This document shows, one piece after another, positions 42,170-51,389 of a stretch of 64,000 bases of DNA. Each line of letters begins with the position of its first letter. Positions within the stretch are counted from its first letter, which is position 1. Under the pieces are notes generated by a model. The model saw only the letters and a list, made by a program, of their open reading frames with translations. It did not search any database and was not told where the DNA came from. The translations under genes and the position numbers were made by a program. The stretch is from Frigoribacterium sp. PhB116 (GTDB lineage Bacteria; Actinomycetota; Actinomycetes; Actinomycetales; Microbacteriaceae), in NCBI RefSeq assembly GCF_004364285.1, contig NZ_SOBE01000001.1:1178001-1242000 (forward strand), read 5' to 3'.

Positions 42170-43570
42170 CTACCGCAGGCTGACGCCCCGGGCGGCCATG
42201 AACGGCACCGGGTCGGTCGAGGCGCCGTTGACGCGCGTCTCGAAGTGCAGGTGGCAGCCGGTCGAGTTGCCGGTGGAGCCGACGAGGGCGATGAGCTGGC
42301 CGGCGACGACGGACTGGCCGTTGCGCACCTTGATGCCGCCGTTGACGATGTGGCCGTAGGCCGTGCTGAGGCCGCCGCTGTGGGCGATCCGCACGTAGTT
42401 GCCGTAGCCGCCGTAGGCACCGGCGTAGTTGACCGTGCCGGAGGCCGCCGCGTAGATCGGCGTGGAGCAGCCGGGCGCGAGGTCGACGCCGTCGTGCAGC
42501 TTCCACTGGCCCGAGACGGGGTTGACGCGGTAGCCGTAGCCGCTCGAGATGCCGCCGCCGCTGGGGCGGACCCAGCCGGAGCCGGATCCCGACCCGCCGC
42601 CTCCGCCGGACGACACCGGGGGCGCCGCCGGAGCAGGGGCAGGGGCGCCGGCGCTCGGGGCAGGACGCGCGGCGGCCGCCGCAGCAGCCGCGGCCGCGGC
42701 GGCGGCACGCTGCTGACGCAGCTCCTCCGCCTGGCGGGCGGCCTCGGCGGCTCGGGCGGCCTGCTCGGCGGCGACGCGCTGACGCTCCGCCTCGACACCG
42801 GCCTCGTACTGTTCCTGCGTCTGTGCGGTCGTGTCCTGCAGCACGGCCAGCTGGGCCTGGAGGCGCGACTCGTTCTCCTGCTGAGCGGTCACCGCGGCCG
42901 TGGCGGCGTCGGCCGCGGCCTGCGCCTCGTCCATCGAGACCTGCGCCGTGTCACGGAGGCCGACCAGCGCCTGCTTCGCGACCGCGGCCTGGTCGCCGAG
43001 CGACTGGGCCACGTTGCGGTCGGAGACGGCCTGCTCACGGATGCCGTCGGCCTGCTCGGTGATCTTGCTCATGGCACCGAGACGGTAGAGGAGGTCGTCG
43101 GCGGCCTCGCCGTCGCCGACCAGCTGCGTCGAGACGTCGCCGCCGCCAGTGCGGGCGAGCTGGGCCGAGACCTGGCCGGCGCGCTTCTCGCTCTCGTCCG
43201 CGATCGCGTTCTTCTCGTCGACCTGCGCCTGCAGCTCGGCGAGCTTCGCGGCGCCCTGGTCGGCGAGGTCCTGAGCGGCCTGGAACGCGGCGCCCAGGCG
43301 TTCGGCCTCGGCCTGCGCGTTCACCGCGTCGGACTGCAGCTGGTCGAGCAGGCCCTGCAGCTCGGAGATCTGTGCCTGCTTGGACGACTCGTTCGCCTGG
43401 GCGGCCTTGACGTCGTCCCAGGTCGGGTAGGTCGCCGCGCGTGCGGGCGAGCCGCCGACCACGACACCGGCGACCACGAAGACGAGCGCGAGGAGCAACG
43501 TCGAGACGACGGCGAACGCGCTGCGCGAACGCAGGGCCGGCAGGAGCGGTGCAGGCAGCGGAGAACTCAC
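42170..43570 (-). CDS. Secreted M23 peptidase with long coiled coil
   Basis: 466 residues. Signal peptide (AVVSTLLLALVFVVAGVVVGGSPARA, cleavage near 45), a coiled coil at about 50-285 (many heptad-like Ala/Gln/Glu runs), an Ala/Pro linker, a Gly/Ser linker, then the LytM domain from about 345: zinc ligands in LHDGVDLAPG and TGCHLHFETRVNG, plus GYGNYVRIAHSGG. It cuts peptidoglycan cross-links outside the membrane, or acts like an EnvC-type activator. Start GTG at 43570; a -10 TAGGGT (43652-43657, minus strand) leaves a 75-base leader with a hairpin. Confidence 0.92.
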   Translation of the reverse strand: MSSPLPAPLLPALRSRSAFAVVSTLLLALVFVVAGVVVGGSPARAATYPTWDDVKAAQANESSKQAQISELQGLLDQLQSDAVNAQAEAERLGAAFQAAQDLADQGAAKLAELQAQVDEKNAIADESEKRAGQVSAQLARTGGGDVSTQLVGDGEAADDLLYRLGAMSKITEQADGIREQAVSDRNVAQSLGDQAAVAKQALVGLRDTAQVSMDEAQAAADAATAAVTAQQENESRLQAQLAVLQDTTAQTQEQYEAGVEAERQRVAAEQAARAAEAARQAEELRQQRAAAAAAAAAAAAARPAPSAGAPAPAPAAPPVSSGGGGGSGSGSGWVRPSGGGISSGYGYRVNPVSGQWKLHDGVDLAPGCSTPIYAAASGTVNYAGAYGGYGNYVRIAHSGGLSTAYGHIVNGGIKVRNGQSVVAGQLIALVGSTGNSTGCHLHFETRVNGASTDPVPFMAARGVSLR

Positions 43571-43606
43571 GTGGTCGTGTCCTGACTCGAGGGGGGCGAC
43601 CTGCGT

Positions 43607-43628
43607 CGAGCTGCCTGTCGGCAGCTCG
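43607..43628 (-). promoter_or_regulatory. Hairpin in the 5' leader of the M23 peptidase gene
   Basis: CGAGCTGCC and GGCAGCTCG are perfect 9-base arms over a 4-base loop, located about 20-40 bases after the predicted mRNA start. It does not match the c-di-AMP riboswitch that precedes many cell-wall hydrolase genes. Role unknown. Confidence 0.45.
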
Positions 43629-43841
43629 TCACCGAGGTCGGATGCGTGACCACCCTACGGCGGAAGAGGGCGAGGGTAAACCCGAGGTAGAAGGTTCAGG
43701 TGTCACCCGACGACCCCCAGAGCTGGGGCCACAAGACTTCACTCGAGTCACACGAGTCACATCGACCCCGTGATCTGTCCCCCGATCCGGGCGCAGCGAG
43801 CGTGGCCGGTCAGCCGGTCGACCCGTCGCGCGGATCGCAGG

Positions 43842-44498
43842 TCAGACGGCCTCACCGGTCGGGTCGCTCGCGGCCGGGTCGTCGAGCAGGGCGCCGCCGA
43901 CGGGCTCGCCGGCCCACTCGACGAGCGCCCACCCCTCGTCGAGCGACCCCTCGAGCACGACCACGCCGGTGTTCGCGAGCTGGTGGGCGCGCACGAACGC
44001 GGCGTCGGCGTTGGAGGCACGTCGCCCCGCCCAGCCGCGGATGGCGGCCCCGTGGCTGACGACGCCGACCACGTCGTGGCCAGCGGCGCAGGCCTCGTCG
44101 ACCGCGCCGTCGAAGCGGGCGAAGAACGCGTGGCCGTCCTCGGCGCCGGGGACGCAGGCGTCGAGGTCGCCGTCGACCCAGCGCAGCACGGTGCCGAGGT
44201 AGGTCGACACGGCCTCCTGGTCGGAGCGGAGCTCGAGCTCGCCCGCCTCGACCTCGCGGAGGCCGTCACGGACGGTCGGCACGAGGCCGAGGGAGGCGGC
44301 GAGCGGCGCGGCGGTCAGCTGCGTCCGCAGCATGGTGCTGGTCGACATCGCGCCGATGCCCGCCGCTGCGAGCGCCTCGGGCAGCGCGGCGGCCTGCTCG
44401 AGGCCGAGGTCGGTGAGGCCCGGGCCGGGCACGGTCGTGCCGAGCTCGCCGCGGATGTTGTCGGGGGTCTGACCGTGTCTGATGAGGTAGAGGCGCAT
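43842..44498 (-). CDS. Histidine phosphatase family protein
   Basis: 218 residues. Phosphoglycerate-mutase-like fold: R7-H8-G9 in LYLIRHGQTPDN, the acid in REVEAGELELRSDQE, and the second His in VVSHGAAIRGW. Phosphatase or mutase activity on a small phosphorylated substrate; which one is not predictable. TAGGGT (minus strand, 44507-44512) lies eight bases before the ATG, so the transcript looks leaderless. Confidence 0.88.
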   Translation of the reverse strand: MRLYLIRHGQTPDNIRGELGTTVPGPGLTDLGLEQAAALPEALAAAGIGAMSTSTMLRTQLTAAPLAASLGLVPTVRDGLREVEAGELELRSDQEAVSTYLGTVLRWVDGDLDACVPGAEDGHAFFARFDGAVDEACAAGHDVVGVVSHGAAIRGWAGRRASNADAAFVRAHQLANTGVVVLEGSLDEGWALVEWAGEPVGGALLDDPAASDPTGEAV

Positions 44499-44566
44499 GG
44501 CTCACCACCCTACGGACGGCCACCGACGCCATGGACACCGACCAGGGCCAGGGCCAGGGCCCGGGG

Positions 44567-45235
44567 TCAGCCTGCGAGCACGCCGTCGGCACGGGGGCGG
44601 GTGGCCCGCACGAGCGCGGCCGAGCGCTCGTCGGGCCCGGTCGCCCAGGCGAGCGCCGCCTCGTCGGCCATGCCGTGCCGCACGTGCCGCGCGACGAGCC
44701 GCCGCAGCCTCTCGGGCTGCGGCACCTCCACCCACCAGACGAGGTCGAGCTCGGCGCGGGCGCTCCGCCACGGCTCGTCGTCGACGAGCAGGTAGTTGCC
44801 CTCCACGACGACGACCTCGACGTCGGGGGCGACCTCGATCGAACCGGCCACCGCCTCCTCGAGGCCCCTGACGTAGTCGGGCGCCCAGACCGTCTCGCCG
44901 AGCTCGACCCGTCGGATGCGACGGAGGAGGGCGAGCCAGCCCGTGCCGTCGAACGTGTCGATCGCGCCCTTGCGATCGAGCCGGCCCAGGCGGGCGAGGG
45001 TCGCGCCGGCGAGGTGGAAGCCGTCCATCGGGACGACGACGGCCGGGGTGCCCGCCGCGACCAGCACATCGACGAGCAGCGTCGCGGTCGTGCTCTTGCC
45101 GCTGCCCGGCTCGCCCGCGAGTCCGACCACGACGCGACGGCCCGTCCGGGCCCGGAGGCCGACGAGGCTCGCGACGGCGTCGTCCACGCCGAGCGGCTCA
45201 GGACCCGGGGCTGGCACGTCGGCGGGCGACGTCAC
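44567..45235 (-). CDS. P-loop nucleoside/nucleotide kinase family protein
   Basis: 222 residues. Walker A GLAGEPGSGKSTTA at about 38-51, VVPMDGFHLAG, and VVVVEGNYLLVDD as Walker B. The pattern matches the uridine-kinase/pantothenate-kinase-like family (YggC/FrcK type). The substrate may be a nucleoside, sugar or vitamin. The GTG start lies 16 bases after the DedA stop, so the two probably form an operon. Confidence 0.85.
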   Translation of the reverse strand: MTSPADVPAPGPEPLGVDDAVASLVGLRARTGRRVVVGLAGEPGSGKSTTATLLVDVLVAAGTPAVVVPMDGFHLAGATLARLGRLDRKGAIDTFDGTGWLALLRRIRRVELGETVWAPDYVRGLEEAVAGSIEVAPDVEVVVVEGNYLLVDDEPWRSARAELDLVWWVEVPQPERLRRLVARHVRHGMADEAALAWATGPDERSAALVRATRPRADGVLAG

Positions 45236-45251
45236 GACCGGCGAGCTCGGC

Positions 45252-45923
45252 TCAGGCGCCGGGCGTGGGCGTCGCGCGCCGCGCCGAGATCGCCTTGCGG
45301 AGCACGGTGATCAGGATCGGCAGCACCGAGACGAGCACGATCACGATCGCCCAGACGTCGATGTGGTCGGCGATGATCGGCACCCCGCCGAGGAGCGAGC
45401 CGAGCACCGTGAGGCCCACGGCCCAGAGGAACGCGCCGATGACGTTGAACGCGAGGAACGCCGGGTAGCGGTAGCCGGCCGTGCCCGCGGCGAGCGGCAC
45501 GTAGGTGCGCACGATGGGCACGAAGCGGCCGAGGATGAGCGAGAGGCCGCCGTACTTGGCGAAGAACGCCTCGGCCTTGGCGAGGTGGGCCGTCTTCAGC
45601 ACACGCGCGTCGGGCTTGAACCAGCGCCGGCCGAAGCGGTTGCCGAGGAAGTACCCCACCTGGTCGCCGAGGAACGCGGCGGCGAAGGCGCAGAGGGCGA
45701 TCAGCCAGACCGGCAGCTCGAGGGCCTCGTGCAGCAGCCCGGCCGTGAACAGCAACGAGTCGCCCGGCAGGAACGGGAACAGCACGCCCGACTCGATGAA
45801 CACCATCAGCGAGATGCCCGCGAGCGCCCAGGGGCCGAGCGCCGGCAGCAGCGCCTCGGGGTCGAAGAGCAGGAAGCCGCCGGAGGCGAGGGGCAGGGAG
45901 GCGAGGAGGGTGGCTGTCGTCAC
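45252..45923 (-). CDS. DedA/SNARE-associated (VTT) membrane protein
   Basis: 223 residues, five or six membrane helices. The conserved core is ESGVLFPFLPGDSLLFTAG, FLGDQVGYFLGNRFGRR and GRFVPIVRTYVPLAAG with the essential Arg. DedA proteins take part in undecaprenyl-phosphate or phospholipid translocation and membrane homeostasis. GTG at 45923 lies six bases after TACACT (minus strand, 45930-45935), a leaderless promoter; the longer frame upstream is discarded. The kinase gene follows. Confidence 0.9.
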   Translation of the reverse strand: MTTATLLASLPLASGGFLLFDPEALLPALGPWALAGISLMVFIESGVLFPFLPGDSLLFTAGLLHEALELPVWLIALCAFAAAFLGDQVGYFLGNRFGRRWFKPDARVLKTAHLAKAEAFFAKYGGLSLILGRFVPIVRTYVPLAAGTAGYRYPAFLAFNVIGAFLWAVGLTVLGSLLGGVPIIADHIDVWAIVIVLVSVLPILITVLRKAISARRATPTPGA

Positions 45924-46119
45924 CGGGCGAGTGTAACGACAGGCTCCTCCGGCCTGCCTCCTCCCCCGGTGGTCGCAGGCCGGGGTCGCCGGGTGTCGTC
46001 CGGTCGGCGGATGTCGGCGGCGGTGCCCCTCTCCTAGTCTCGACGCAGGTCGGCAGCCCCCGCACGCGACGATGCGTGCCCGCGGCGACGACACCCGCAC
46101 GACGACGAGAGGCACCCCC

Positions 46120-47115
46120 ATGATCGAAGCTCGATCACTCACGAAGAGATACGGCTCGAAGGTGGCGCTCGACGACGTCAGCTTCACCGTGCGACCCGGC
46201 GTCGTCACGGGGTTCCTCGGCCCCAACGGCGCGGGCAAGTCGACCACCATGCGCATGATCGTCGGGCTCGACCGGCCCACCTCGGGCTCGGTGACGGTCA
46301 ACGGCCGCCCCTACGCCGACCACCGCGCGCCGCTCCGCGAGGTCGGCGTGCTGCTCGACGCGAAGGCCGTCCACAGCGGTCGCAGCGCCCACGACCACCT
46401 CCTCGCGATGGCAGCCACGCACGGCATCGGCAAGGCCCGCGTCCGCGAGGTCATCGCCCTGACCGGCCTCGAGTCCGTCGCGAAGAAGCGCGTCGGCGGC
46501 TTCTCGCTCGGCATGGGCCAGCGCCTCGGCATCGCCGCCGCGCTGCTCGGCGACCCGGCGACCCTGATCTTCGACGAGCCCGTCAACGGCCTCGACCCCG
46601 AAGGCGTGGTGTGGGTGCGGACCCTCGCCCGCCACCTCGCCGGCGAGGGCCGCACCGTCTTCCTCTCCTCGCACCTGATGAGCGAGATGGCACAGACCGC
46701 CGACCACCTCATCGTCCTCGGTCGCGGCCGTGTCCTGGCCGACGCCCCCGTCAGCAGCGTCATCGCCCAGGCGTCCGGCGACGGCGTGCGCGTGCGCAGC
46801 CCGCACCTCGCCCAGCTGTCCGACCTGCTCCGCAGCCGCACCGAGGTCGTCGTGACGACGACCGAGGACGGCGCGCTCGACCTCCGGGGCGTCACCGCCG
46901 CACAGGTCGGCGAGGCCGCAGCCGCCCAGGGCATCGTGCTGCACGAGCTCACCCCGCTGGTCCGATCGCTGGAGGAGGCCTACATGACCCTCACCCAGGA
47001 CTCGGTCGAGTACCACGCAGGAGGCACGGTCCCTGCGGGAGGCACAGCCCACGCAGGAGGCGCCCCCGCGGCCGCCGACGCCGCATCCGCCACGACGTCG
47101 GGAGCGACGCGATGA
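46120..47115 (+). CDS. ABC transporter ATP-binding protein
   Basis: 331 residues, about 25 longer than usual at the C-terminus because of a short Ala/Gly repeat (HAGGTVPAGGTAHAGG). Walker A GPNGAGKST at 34-42, signature FSLGMGQRLGIA (LSGGQ variant), Walker B LIFDEPVNGLDPEG, switch His in LSSHLMSE. It is the energising half of an export system with the following permease, to which it is joined by an ATGA overlap. Substrate unknown; bacitracin/lantibiotic-type export is possible. ATG with GAGAGG site; a longer start at 46072 is less likely. Confidence 0.92.
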   Translation: MIEARSLTKRYGSKVALDDVSFTVRPGVVTGFLGPNGAGKSTTMRMIVGLDRPTSGSVTVNGRPYADHRAPLREVGVLLDAKAVHSGRSAHDHLLAMAATHGIGKARVREVIALTGLESVAKKRVGGFSLGMGQRLGIAAALLGDPATLIFDEPVNGLDPEGVVWVRTLARHLAGEGRTVFLSSHLMSEMAQTADHLIVLGRGRVLADAPVSSVIAQASGDGVRVRSPHLAQLSDLLRSRTEVVVTTTEDGALDLRGVTAAQVGEAAAAQGIVLHELTPLVRSLEEAYMTLTQDSVEYHAGGTVPAGGTAHAGGAPAAADAASATTSGATR

Positions 47116-47990
47116 CCACGACCACCACGCCCCGCCCGACGACCCACGCCCACACGGCGGGCTCGGGGGTCTCGTTCGCCCACGTGCTCCGCTCGGAGTG
47201 GATCAAGCTCCGCAGCCTCCGCTCGACCGCCTGGTGCTTCGCGGTGATCGTGGTGCTGCTGATCGGCTTCGCCCTGCTGTTCGGCGCCTTCGCGTCCGGC
47301 TTCGAGGGGGCACCGGCCACCGACGAGCAGCAGCAGTCGCTCGCCGTCAGCGTCGCCACGATCGGCGTACCGTTCGCACAGCTCGTCGCCGCGGTGCTCG
47401 GCGCCCTCGTCATCACCGGCGAGTACAGCACAGGCATGGTCCGCTCCACCTTCGCGGCCGTCCCCCGCCGCACGGCGGCGCTCGTCGCCAAGGTCCTGCT
47501 CATCGGCGTCACGACCTTCGTCGTGTCGGCCCTCGCGCTGGCCGTCGCGCTGCTCGTGTCCACGCCGCTGCTCTCGAGCTCGGGCGTCGACACGGACCTC
47601 GCCGACGGTCGCATCTGGCTGTCGATGCTCGGCGGCGCCGCGACCATCGGCTTCATCGCCATGATCGCCTTCGGTCTCGGCGCGATCATCCGCAACGGGG
47701 CCGGCGCGATCGCCTCGGCGATCGGCATCGTCTTCGTGCTGCCGATCATCTTCTCGATCGGCCAGGCGCTGATCGCGAAGTCGTGGATCTACTCGCTCTA
47801 CGAGTTCATCCCGCCGCAGGCCGCGACGCGCGTCTACGACTACCCGGTCGACGGGCAGTCGCTCACCGCGCTGCCGGGCCTCGACGGCTCGCTCGTGCTC
47901 GAGCCGTGGCAGGCGCTGCTCGTGCTGGTCGGCTGGGTCGTGGTGCTGTTCGCGATCGCGCTCGCCCTCGTGAAGCGACGCGACGTCTAG
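47112..47990 (+). CDS. ABC transporter permease
   Basis: 292 residues with six membrane helices (for example WCFAVIVVLLIGFALLFGAF, LVAAVLGALVITGEYSTGM and VLVGWVVVLFAIALALV). The GEYSTGMVRSTFAAVPRR loop after helix 2 is typical of ABC-2 permeases paired with a single ATPase. Its start overlaps the ATPase stop (ATGA). The transcript ends in the hairpin at 48017-48050. Confidence 0.9.
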   Translation: MTTTTTPRPTTHAHTAGSGVSFAHVLRSEWIKLRSLRSTAWCFAVIVVLLIGFALLFGAFASGFEGAPATDEQQQSLAVSVATIGVPFAQLVAAVLGALVITGEYSTGMVRSTFAAVPRRTAALVAKVLLIGVTTFVVSALALAVALLVSTPLLSSSGVDTDLADGRIWLSMLGGAATIGFIAMIAFGLGAIIRNGAGAIASAIGIVFVLPIIFSIGQALIAKSWIYSLYEFIPPQAATRVYDYPVDGQSLTALPGLDGSLVLEPWQALLVLVGWVVVLFAIALALVKRRDV

Positions 47991-48016
47991 TCCGCAGCCG
48001 CGCCTCCTCGACGGCA

Positions 48017-48050
48017 GGGGCCGACGCGACCACCCGGTCGCGTCGGCCCC
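48017..48050 (+). terminator. Hairpin terminator after the ABC exporter
   Basis: GGGGCCGACGCGACC (48017-48031) pairs perfectly with GGTCGCGTCGGCCCC (48036-48050) over a 4-base loop. A 12-base tandem (GCTCGGCCGGCT at 48075 and 48087) follows. Confidence 0.8.
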
Positions 48051-48222
48051 CCGCCTCGTGCCCGCCTGTCGTCAGCTCGGCCGGCTGCTCGGCCGGCTGC
48101 TCTGCCGTCCGGCCCCTGCCGTTCACCTCAGATCGGGAATGAACGACGCCTGTCGAGCGCTGCACCGGTGTCTCGACGGCGAGACACCGCCCCCGCGACC
48201 CGCCAGCCCCCAGGGAGATCAC

Positions 48223-49719
48223 ATGACGAGCGACACCGCCGCGTCCACCGCCGCCGACACCGGCTCGGTCGGCGCGACCCCCGACGGGGACGACGCAGGC
48301 CTCGCGGCTCGCAACAAGCTCGTCATCGGCCTGCTGCTCGTCAGCGCCTTCGTCGTCATCCTCAACGAGACGATCATGGGCGTGGCCCTGCCGAGCCTGA
48401 CCCGCGACCTCGACATCACCGTGACCGCCGGCCAGTGGCTGACGACCGGCTTCATGCTGACGATGGCGGTCGTCATCCCGATCACCGGGTTCCTGCTGCA
48501 GCGGTTCAACACGCGCCCGGTCTTCATCACGGCCATGAGCCTGTTCAGCCTCGGCACCGCCATCTCGGCGATCGCGCCCGGCTTCGGCGTGCTGCTGCTC
48601 GGCCGTGTCGTGCAGGCGTCCGGCACCGCGATCATGATGCCGCTGCTGATGACGACGGTGCTCACGCTCGTGCCCGCCGCGACGCGTGGACGCACGATGG
48701 GCAACATCTCGATCGTCATCTCGGTCGCTCCCGCCATCGGGCCGACCATCTCCGGGATCATCCTCAGCGTCTTCGAGTGGCGGTTCATGTTCATCCTCGT
48801 GCTGCCCATCGCGCTGGGCGCCCTCGCCCTCGGCGCCGCGCGCGTCAAGAACGTCACCATCCCCCGCACGGTGCCGCTCGACGTCTTCTCGGTGATCCTG
48901 TCCGCCTTCGCGTTCGGCGGCATCGTGTTCGGGCTCAGCTCGATCGGCGAGGGCGCCGAGGCGGCCGTGCCGGCGTGGCTGCCGATCGGCGTCGGGGTCG
49001 TCGCCCTGCTCGCGTTCGTCCTGCGCCAGCGCGCGCTCCAGCGTGACGACAAGGCGCTGCTCGACCTCCGCACCTTCCTGTCGCGCACCTTCACCACGTC
49101 GGTCCTCGTGCTCGGCGTCGGCATGATCGCCCTCTTCGGCACCCTGATCGTGCTGCCGATCTACCTGCAGAACGTCCACGGCCTCGACCCGCTGGCGACG
49201 GGCCTGCTCCTCCTGCCCGGCGGCTTGCTGCAGGGCGTGCTCTCGCCGATCGTCGGCCGCATCTTCGACAAGCACGGCCCGACCGTGCTGCTCGTGCCCG
49301 GCACGATGCTCGTCAGCGCGGTGCTGTGGTTCCTCTCGACGGTGTCCGAGTCGACGCCCATCCCGATGGTGCTCGGCGCGCACGTCGCCCTCAGCGTCGG
49401 CCTCGCGCTGATGTTCACGCCGCTCTTCACGTCGGGCCTCGGCTCGCTGCCCGGCCGTCTCTACTCGCACGGCTCGGCGATCGTCGGCACGGTGCAGCAG
49501 GTCGCGGGCGCCGCCGGCACCGCCGTGTTCGTGACCGTCATGACGCTGGCCACCGTGTCCGCGGCGAGCGGCGGGGCCGGCGACATCGCCGCCGCGAGCG
49601 CCGGCGTCCGTGCCGCGTTCCTGGTGGGCGCGATCATCTCGCTCTTCGCCGTGGTCGGGGCGTTCTTCGTCCGTCGTCCCCCGGTGACCGAGGGCGCCGA
49701 GCCGATCGTGGCGCACTAG
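48223..49719 (+). CDS. MFS drug efflux transporter, DHA2 (14-helix) family
   Basis: 498 residues, 14 membrane helices. Motifs include LNETIMGVALPSLTRDLDIT (motif D1), GRVVQASGTAIMMPLL (motif A/C region) and RGRTMGNISIVISVAPAIGPTISGIIL. The family contains EmrB, LmrB and QacA-type pumps, which export lipophilic drugs with protons. ATG with GGGAG upstream. It is followed by a strong hairpin. No regulator gene is adjacent, unless the upstream ABC genes share one. Confidence 0.92.
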   Translation: MTSDTAASTAADTGSVGATPDGDDAGLAARNKLVIGLLLVSAFVVILNETIMGVALPSLTRDLDITVTAGQWLTTGFMLTMAVVIPITGFLLQRFNTRPVFITAMSLFSLGTAISAIAPGFGVLLLGRVVQASGTAIMMPLLMTTVLTLVPAATRGRTMGNISIVISVAPAIGPTISGIILSVFEWRFMFILVLPIALGALALGAARVKNVTIPRTVPLDVFSVILSAFAFGGIVFGLSSIGEGAEAAVPAWLPIGVGVVALLAFVLRQRALQRDDKALLDLRTFLSRTFTTSVLVLGVGMIALFGTLIVLPIYLQNVHGLDPLATGLLLLPGGLLQGVLSPIVGRIFDKHGPTVLLVPGTMLVSAVLWFLSTVSESTPIPMVLGAHVALSVGLALMFTPLFTSGLGSLPGRLYSHGSAIVGTVQQVAGAAGTAVFVTVMTLATVSAASGGAGDIAAASAGVRAAFLVGAIISLFAVVGAFFVRRPPVTEGAEPIVAH

Positions 49720-49731
49720 CCGCACCTCCCC

Positions 49732-49770
49732 CACGACCGCCCTCCCCGACCACCGGGGAGGGCGGTCGTG
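49732..49770 (+). terminator. Hairpin terminator after the DHA2 transporter
   Basis: CACGACCGCCCTCCCC (49732-49747) pairs perfectly with GGGGAGGGCGGTCGTG (49755-49770), a 16-base stem. Confidence 0.85.
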
Positions 49771-49848
49771 CGTCCGGCGCCGGGAGTACCGTCGCCGGTG
49801 TTCGTGCACCCTCTGCACGGATGCACATCGCGCACAGGGGAGACCACC

Positions 49849-51330
49849 ATGAGCAGCTCGTCGTCGACCACGGCCCGAGGAGGCGGCGGCAGCGTCCGCA
49901 GCCTGGTCCCGGCCCGCATGGACCGCCTCCCGTGGACCAAGTTCCACTGGACGATCGTCGTCGGGCTCGGCTTCTCGTGGGTGCTGGACGGCCTCGAGAT
50001 CCAGATCGTCGCCTCCGCCGGCTTCCAGGCCGACCTCGGCCTGACCGCCGCGCAGGTCGGCTACCTCGGCACGATCTACCTGCTCGGGCAGGTGGCGGGC
50101 GCCCTGGTCTTCGGCCGGCTGAGCGACACGCTCGGCCGCAAGAAGCTCTTCATCCTCACGCTGGCCATCTACCTCGTCGCCAGCGGCCTGGCCGGGCTGT
50201 CACCGAACTTCGCGTTCCTGGCGGTGTTCCGGTTCATCGCCGGGATGGGCATCGGCGGCGAGTACGCCGCGATCAACTCGGCCATCGACGAGATCATCCC
50301 CTCGCGCTACCGCGGACGCGTCGACATCGCGATCAACGGCACCTACTGGGGCGGCGCCGCCCTCGGCTCGGCCGCCAACCTCTTCCTGCTGAACACCGAC
50401 TACTTCGCCGAGAACGTCGGCTGGCGGATCGGCTTCTTCATCGGCCCGGTGCTCGGCCTGATCATCATCTACCTGCGCCGGCACATCCCCGAGAGCCCCC
50501 GCTGGCTGATGACCCACGGCCGCGAGGAGGAGGCGGAGGCGACGGTCACCGACATCGAGCACCGCGTCGAGGCGGAGGGCCGCACCCTGGAGCCGGTCAG
50601 CGACGACCAGGCGCTCGAGGTGACCGACCAGGGCCGCATCCCCTTCAGCGTCATCTTCCGCACCCTGGTCAAGGACTACCCGAAGCGCACCCTCGTCGCC
50701 GCGACGATGATGATCACGCAGTCGTTCCTCTACAACGCGATCTTCTTCACCTACGCGCTGGTGCTGCAGAACTTCTACGGCACCGACCCGGCGTCGACGC
50801 AGTACTTCTTCTTCCCGTTCGCCATCGGCAACCTGCTCGGGCCACTGCTGCTCGGCCACCTCTTCGACACGTGGGGCCGCCGCCAGATGATCTTCCTGAC
50901 CTACGGGGTCTCGGCGGTCGTCCTCGCCGTGTCGGCCGTGCTGTTCCACATGGACGTCCTGAGCGCGACGACCCAGACCGTGTTCTGGTGCGTGTCGTTC
51001 TTCTTCGCGTCGGCGGGCGCCTCCTCGGCCTACCTCACGGTGAGCGAGATCTTCCCGCTCGAGCTGCGCGGCCAGGTGATCGGCTACTTCTTCGCCCTCG
51101 GCCAGATCGCCGGCGCGGTCGCCCCGACGCTCTACGGCTCGCTGATCGGCGACGGCACCGACCGCGGGCCGCTGACGGCGGGGTACTTCCTCGGCGCGGG
51201 CATCATGCTCGTGGGAGGCGTGGTCGCGTTCGTCTTCGGGGTGTCGGCCGAGCGGAAGTCGCTCGAGTCGATCACGAGCCCGCTGTCGGTCGTGCCGCCG
51301 GGCAAGGGCGGCGGCACCGGGAAGTCGTAG
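49849..51330 (+). CDS. MFS transporter, metabolite:H(+) symporter-like
   Basis: 493 residues, 12 membrane helices with a charged loop at about 220-270. LSDTLGRKKLFILTLAIYLV and FRFIAGMGIGGEYAAINSAIDE are sugar-porter/metabolite-symporter signatures, and IPESPRWLMTHGREEEAEATV follows helix 6. Import of an organic acid or sugar is likely; the substrate is not resolved. ATG with GGGGAGA. The 60-base leader has four copies of TGCAC/GTGCA. A -10 TACCGT lies near 49787. Confidence 0.88.
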   Translation: MSSSSSTTARGGGGSVRSLVPARMDRLPWTKFHWTIVVGLGFSWVLDGLEIQIVASAGFQADLGLTAAQVGYLGTIYLLGQVAGALVFGRLSDTLGRKKLFILTLAIYLVASGLAGLSPNFAFLAVFRFIAGMGIGGEYAAINSAIDEIIPSRYRGRVDIAINGTYWGGAALGSAANLFLLNTDYFAENVGWRIGFFIGPVLGLIIIYLRRHIPESPRWLMTHGREEEAEATVTDIEHRVEAEGRTLEPVSDDQALEVTDQGRIPFSVIFRTLVKDYPKRTLVAATMMITQSFLYNAIFFTYALVLQNFYGTDPASTQYFFFPFAIGNLLGPLLLGHLFDTWGRRQMIFLTYGVSAVVLAVSAVLFHMDVLSATTQTVFWCVSFFFASAGASSAYLTVSEIFPLELRGQVIGYFFALGQIAGAVAPTLYGSLIGDGTDRGPLTAGYFLGAGIMLVGGVVAFVFGVSAERKSLESITSPLSVVPPGKGGGTGKS

Positions 51331-51389
51331 CGGGCGAGATCTGACCTGCCGGGCCGCGCCCTCGGACACGGGCCGTCAGGACACCGCCG

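Noticed and set aside
43571-43841. c-di-AMP (ydaO) riboswitch before the M23 peptidase
   Set aside because: Such riboswitches precede many actinobacterial wall hydrolases, but the conserved blocks are absent and the predicted leader is only about 75 bases.
46311-47052. Minus-strand open frames opposite the ABC ATPase gene
   Set aside because: Antisense to a gene with clear Walker motifs; no start signals.
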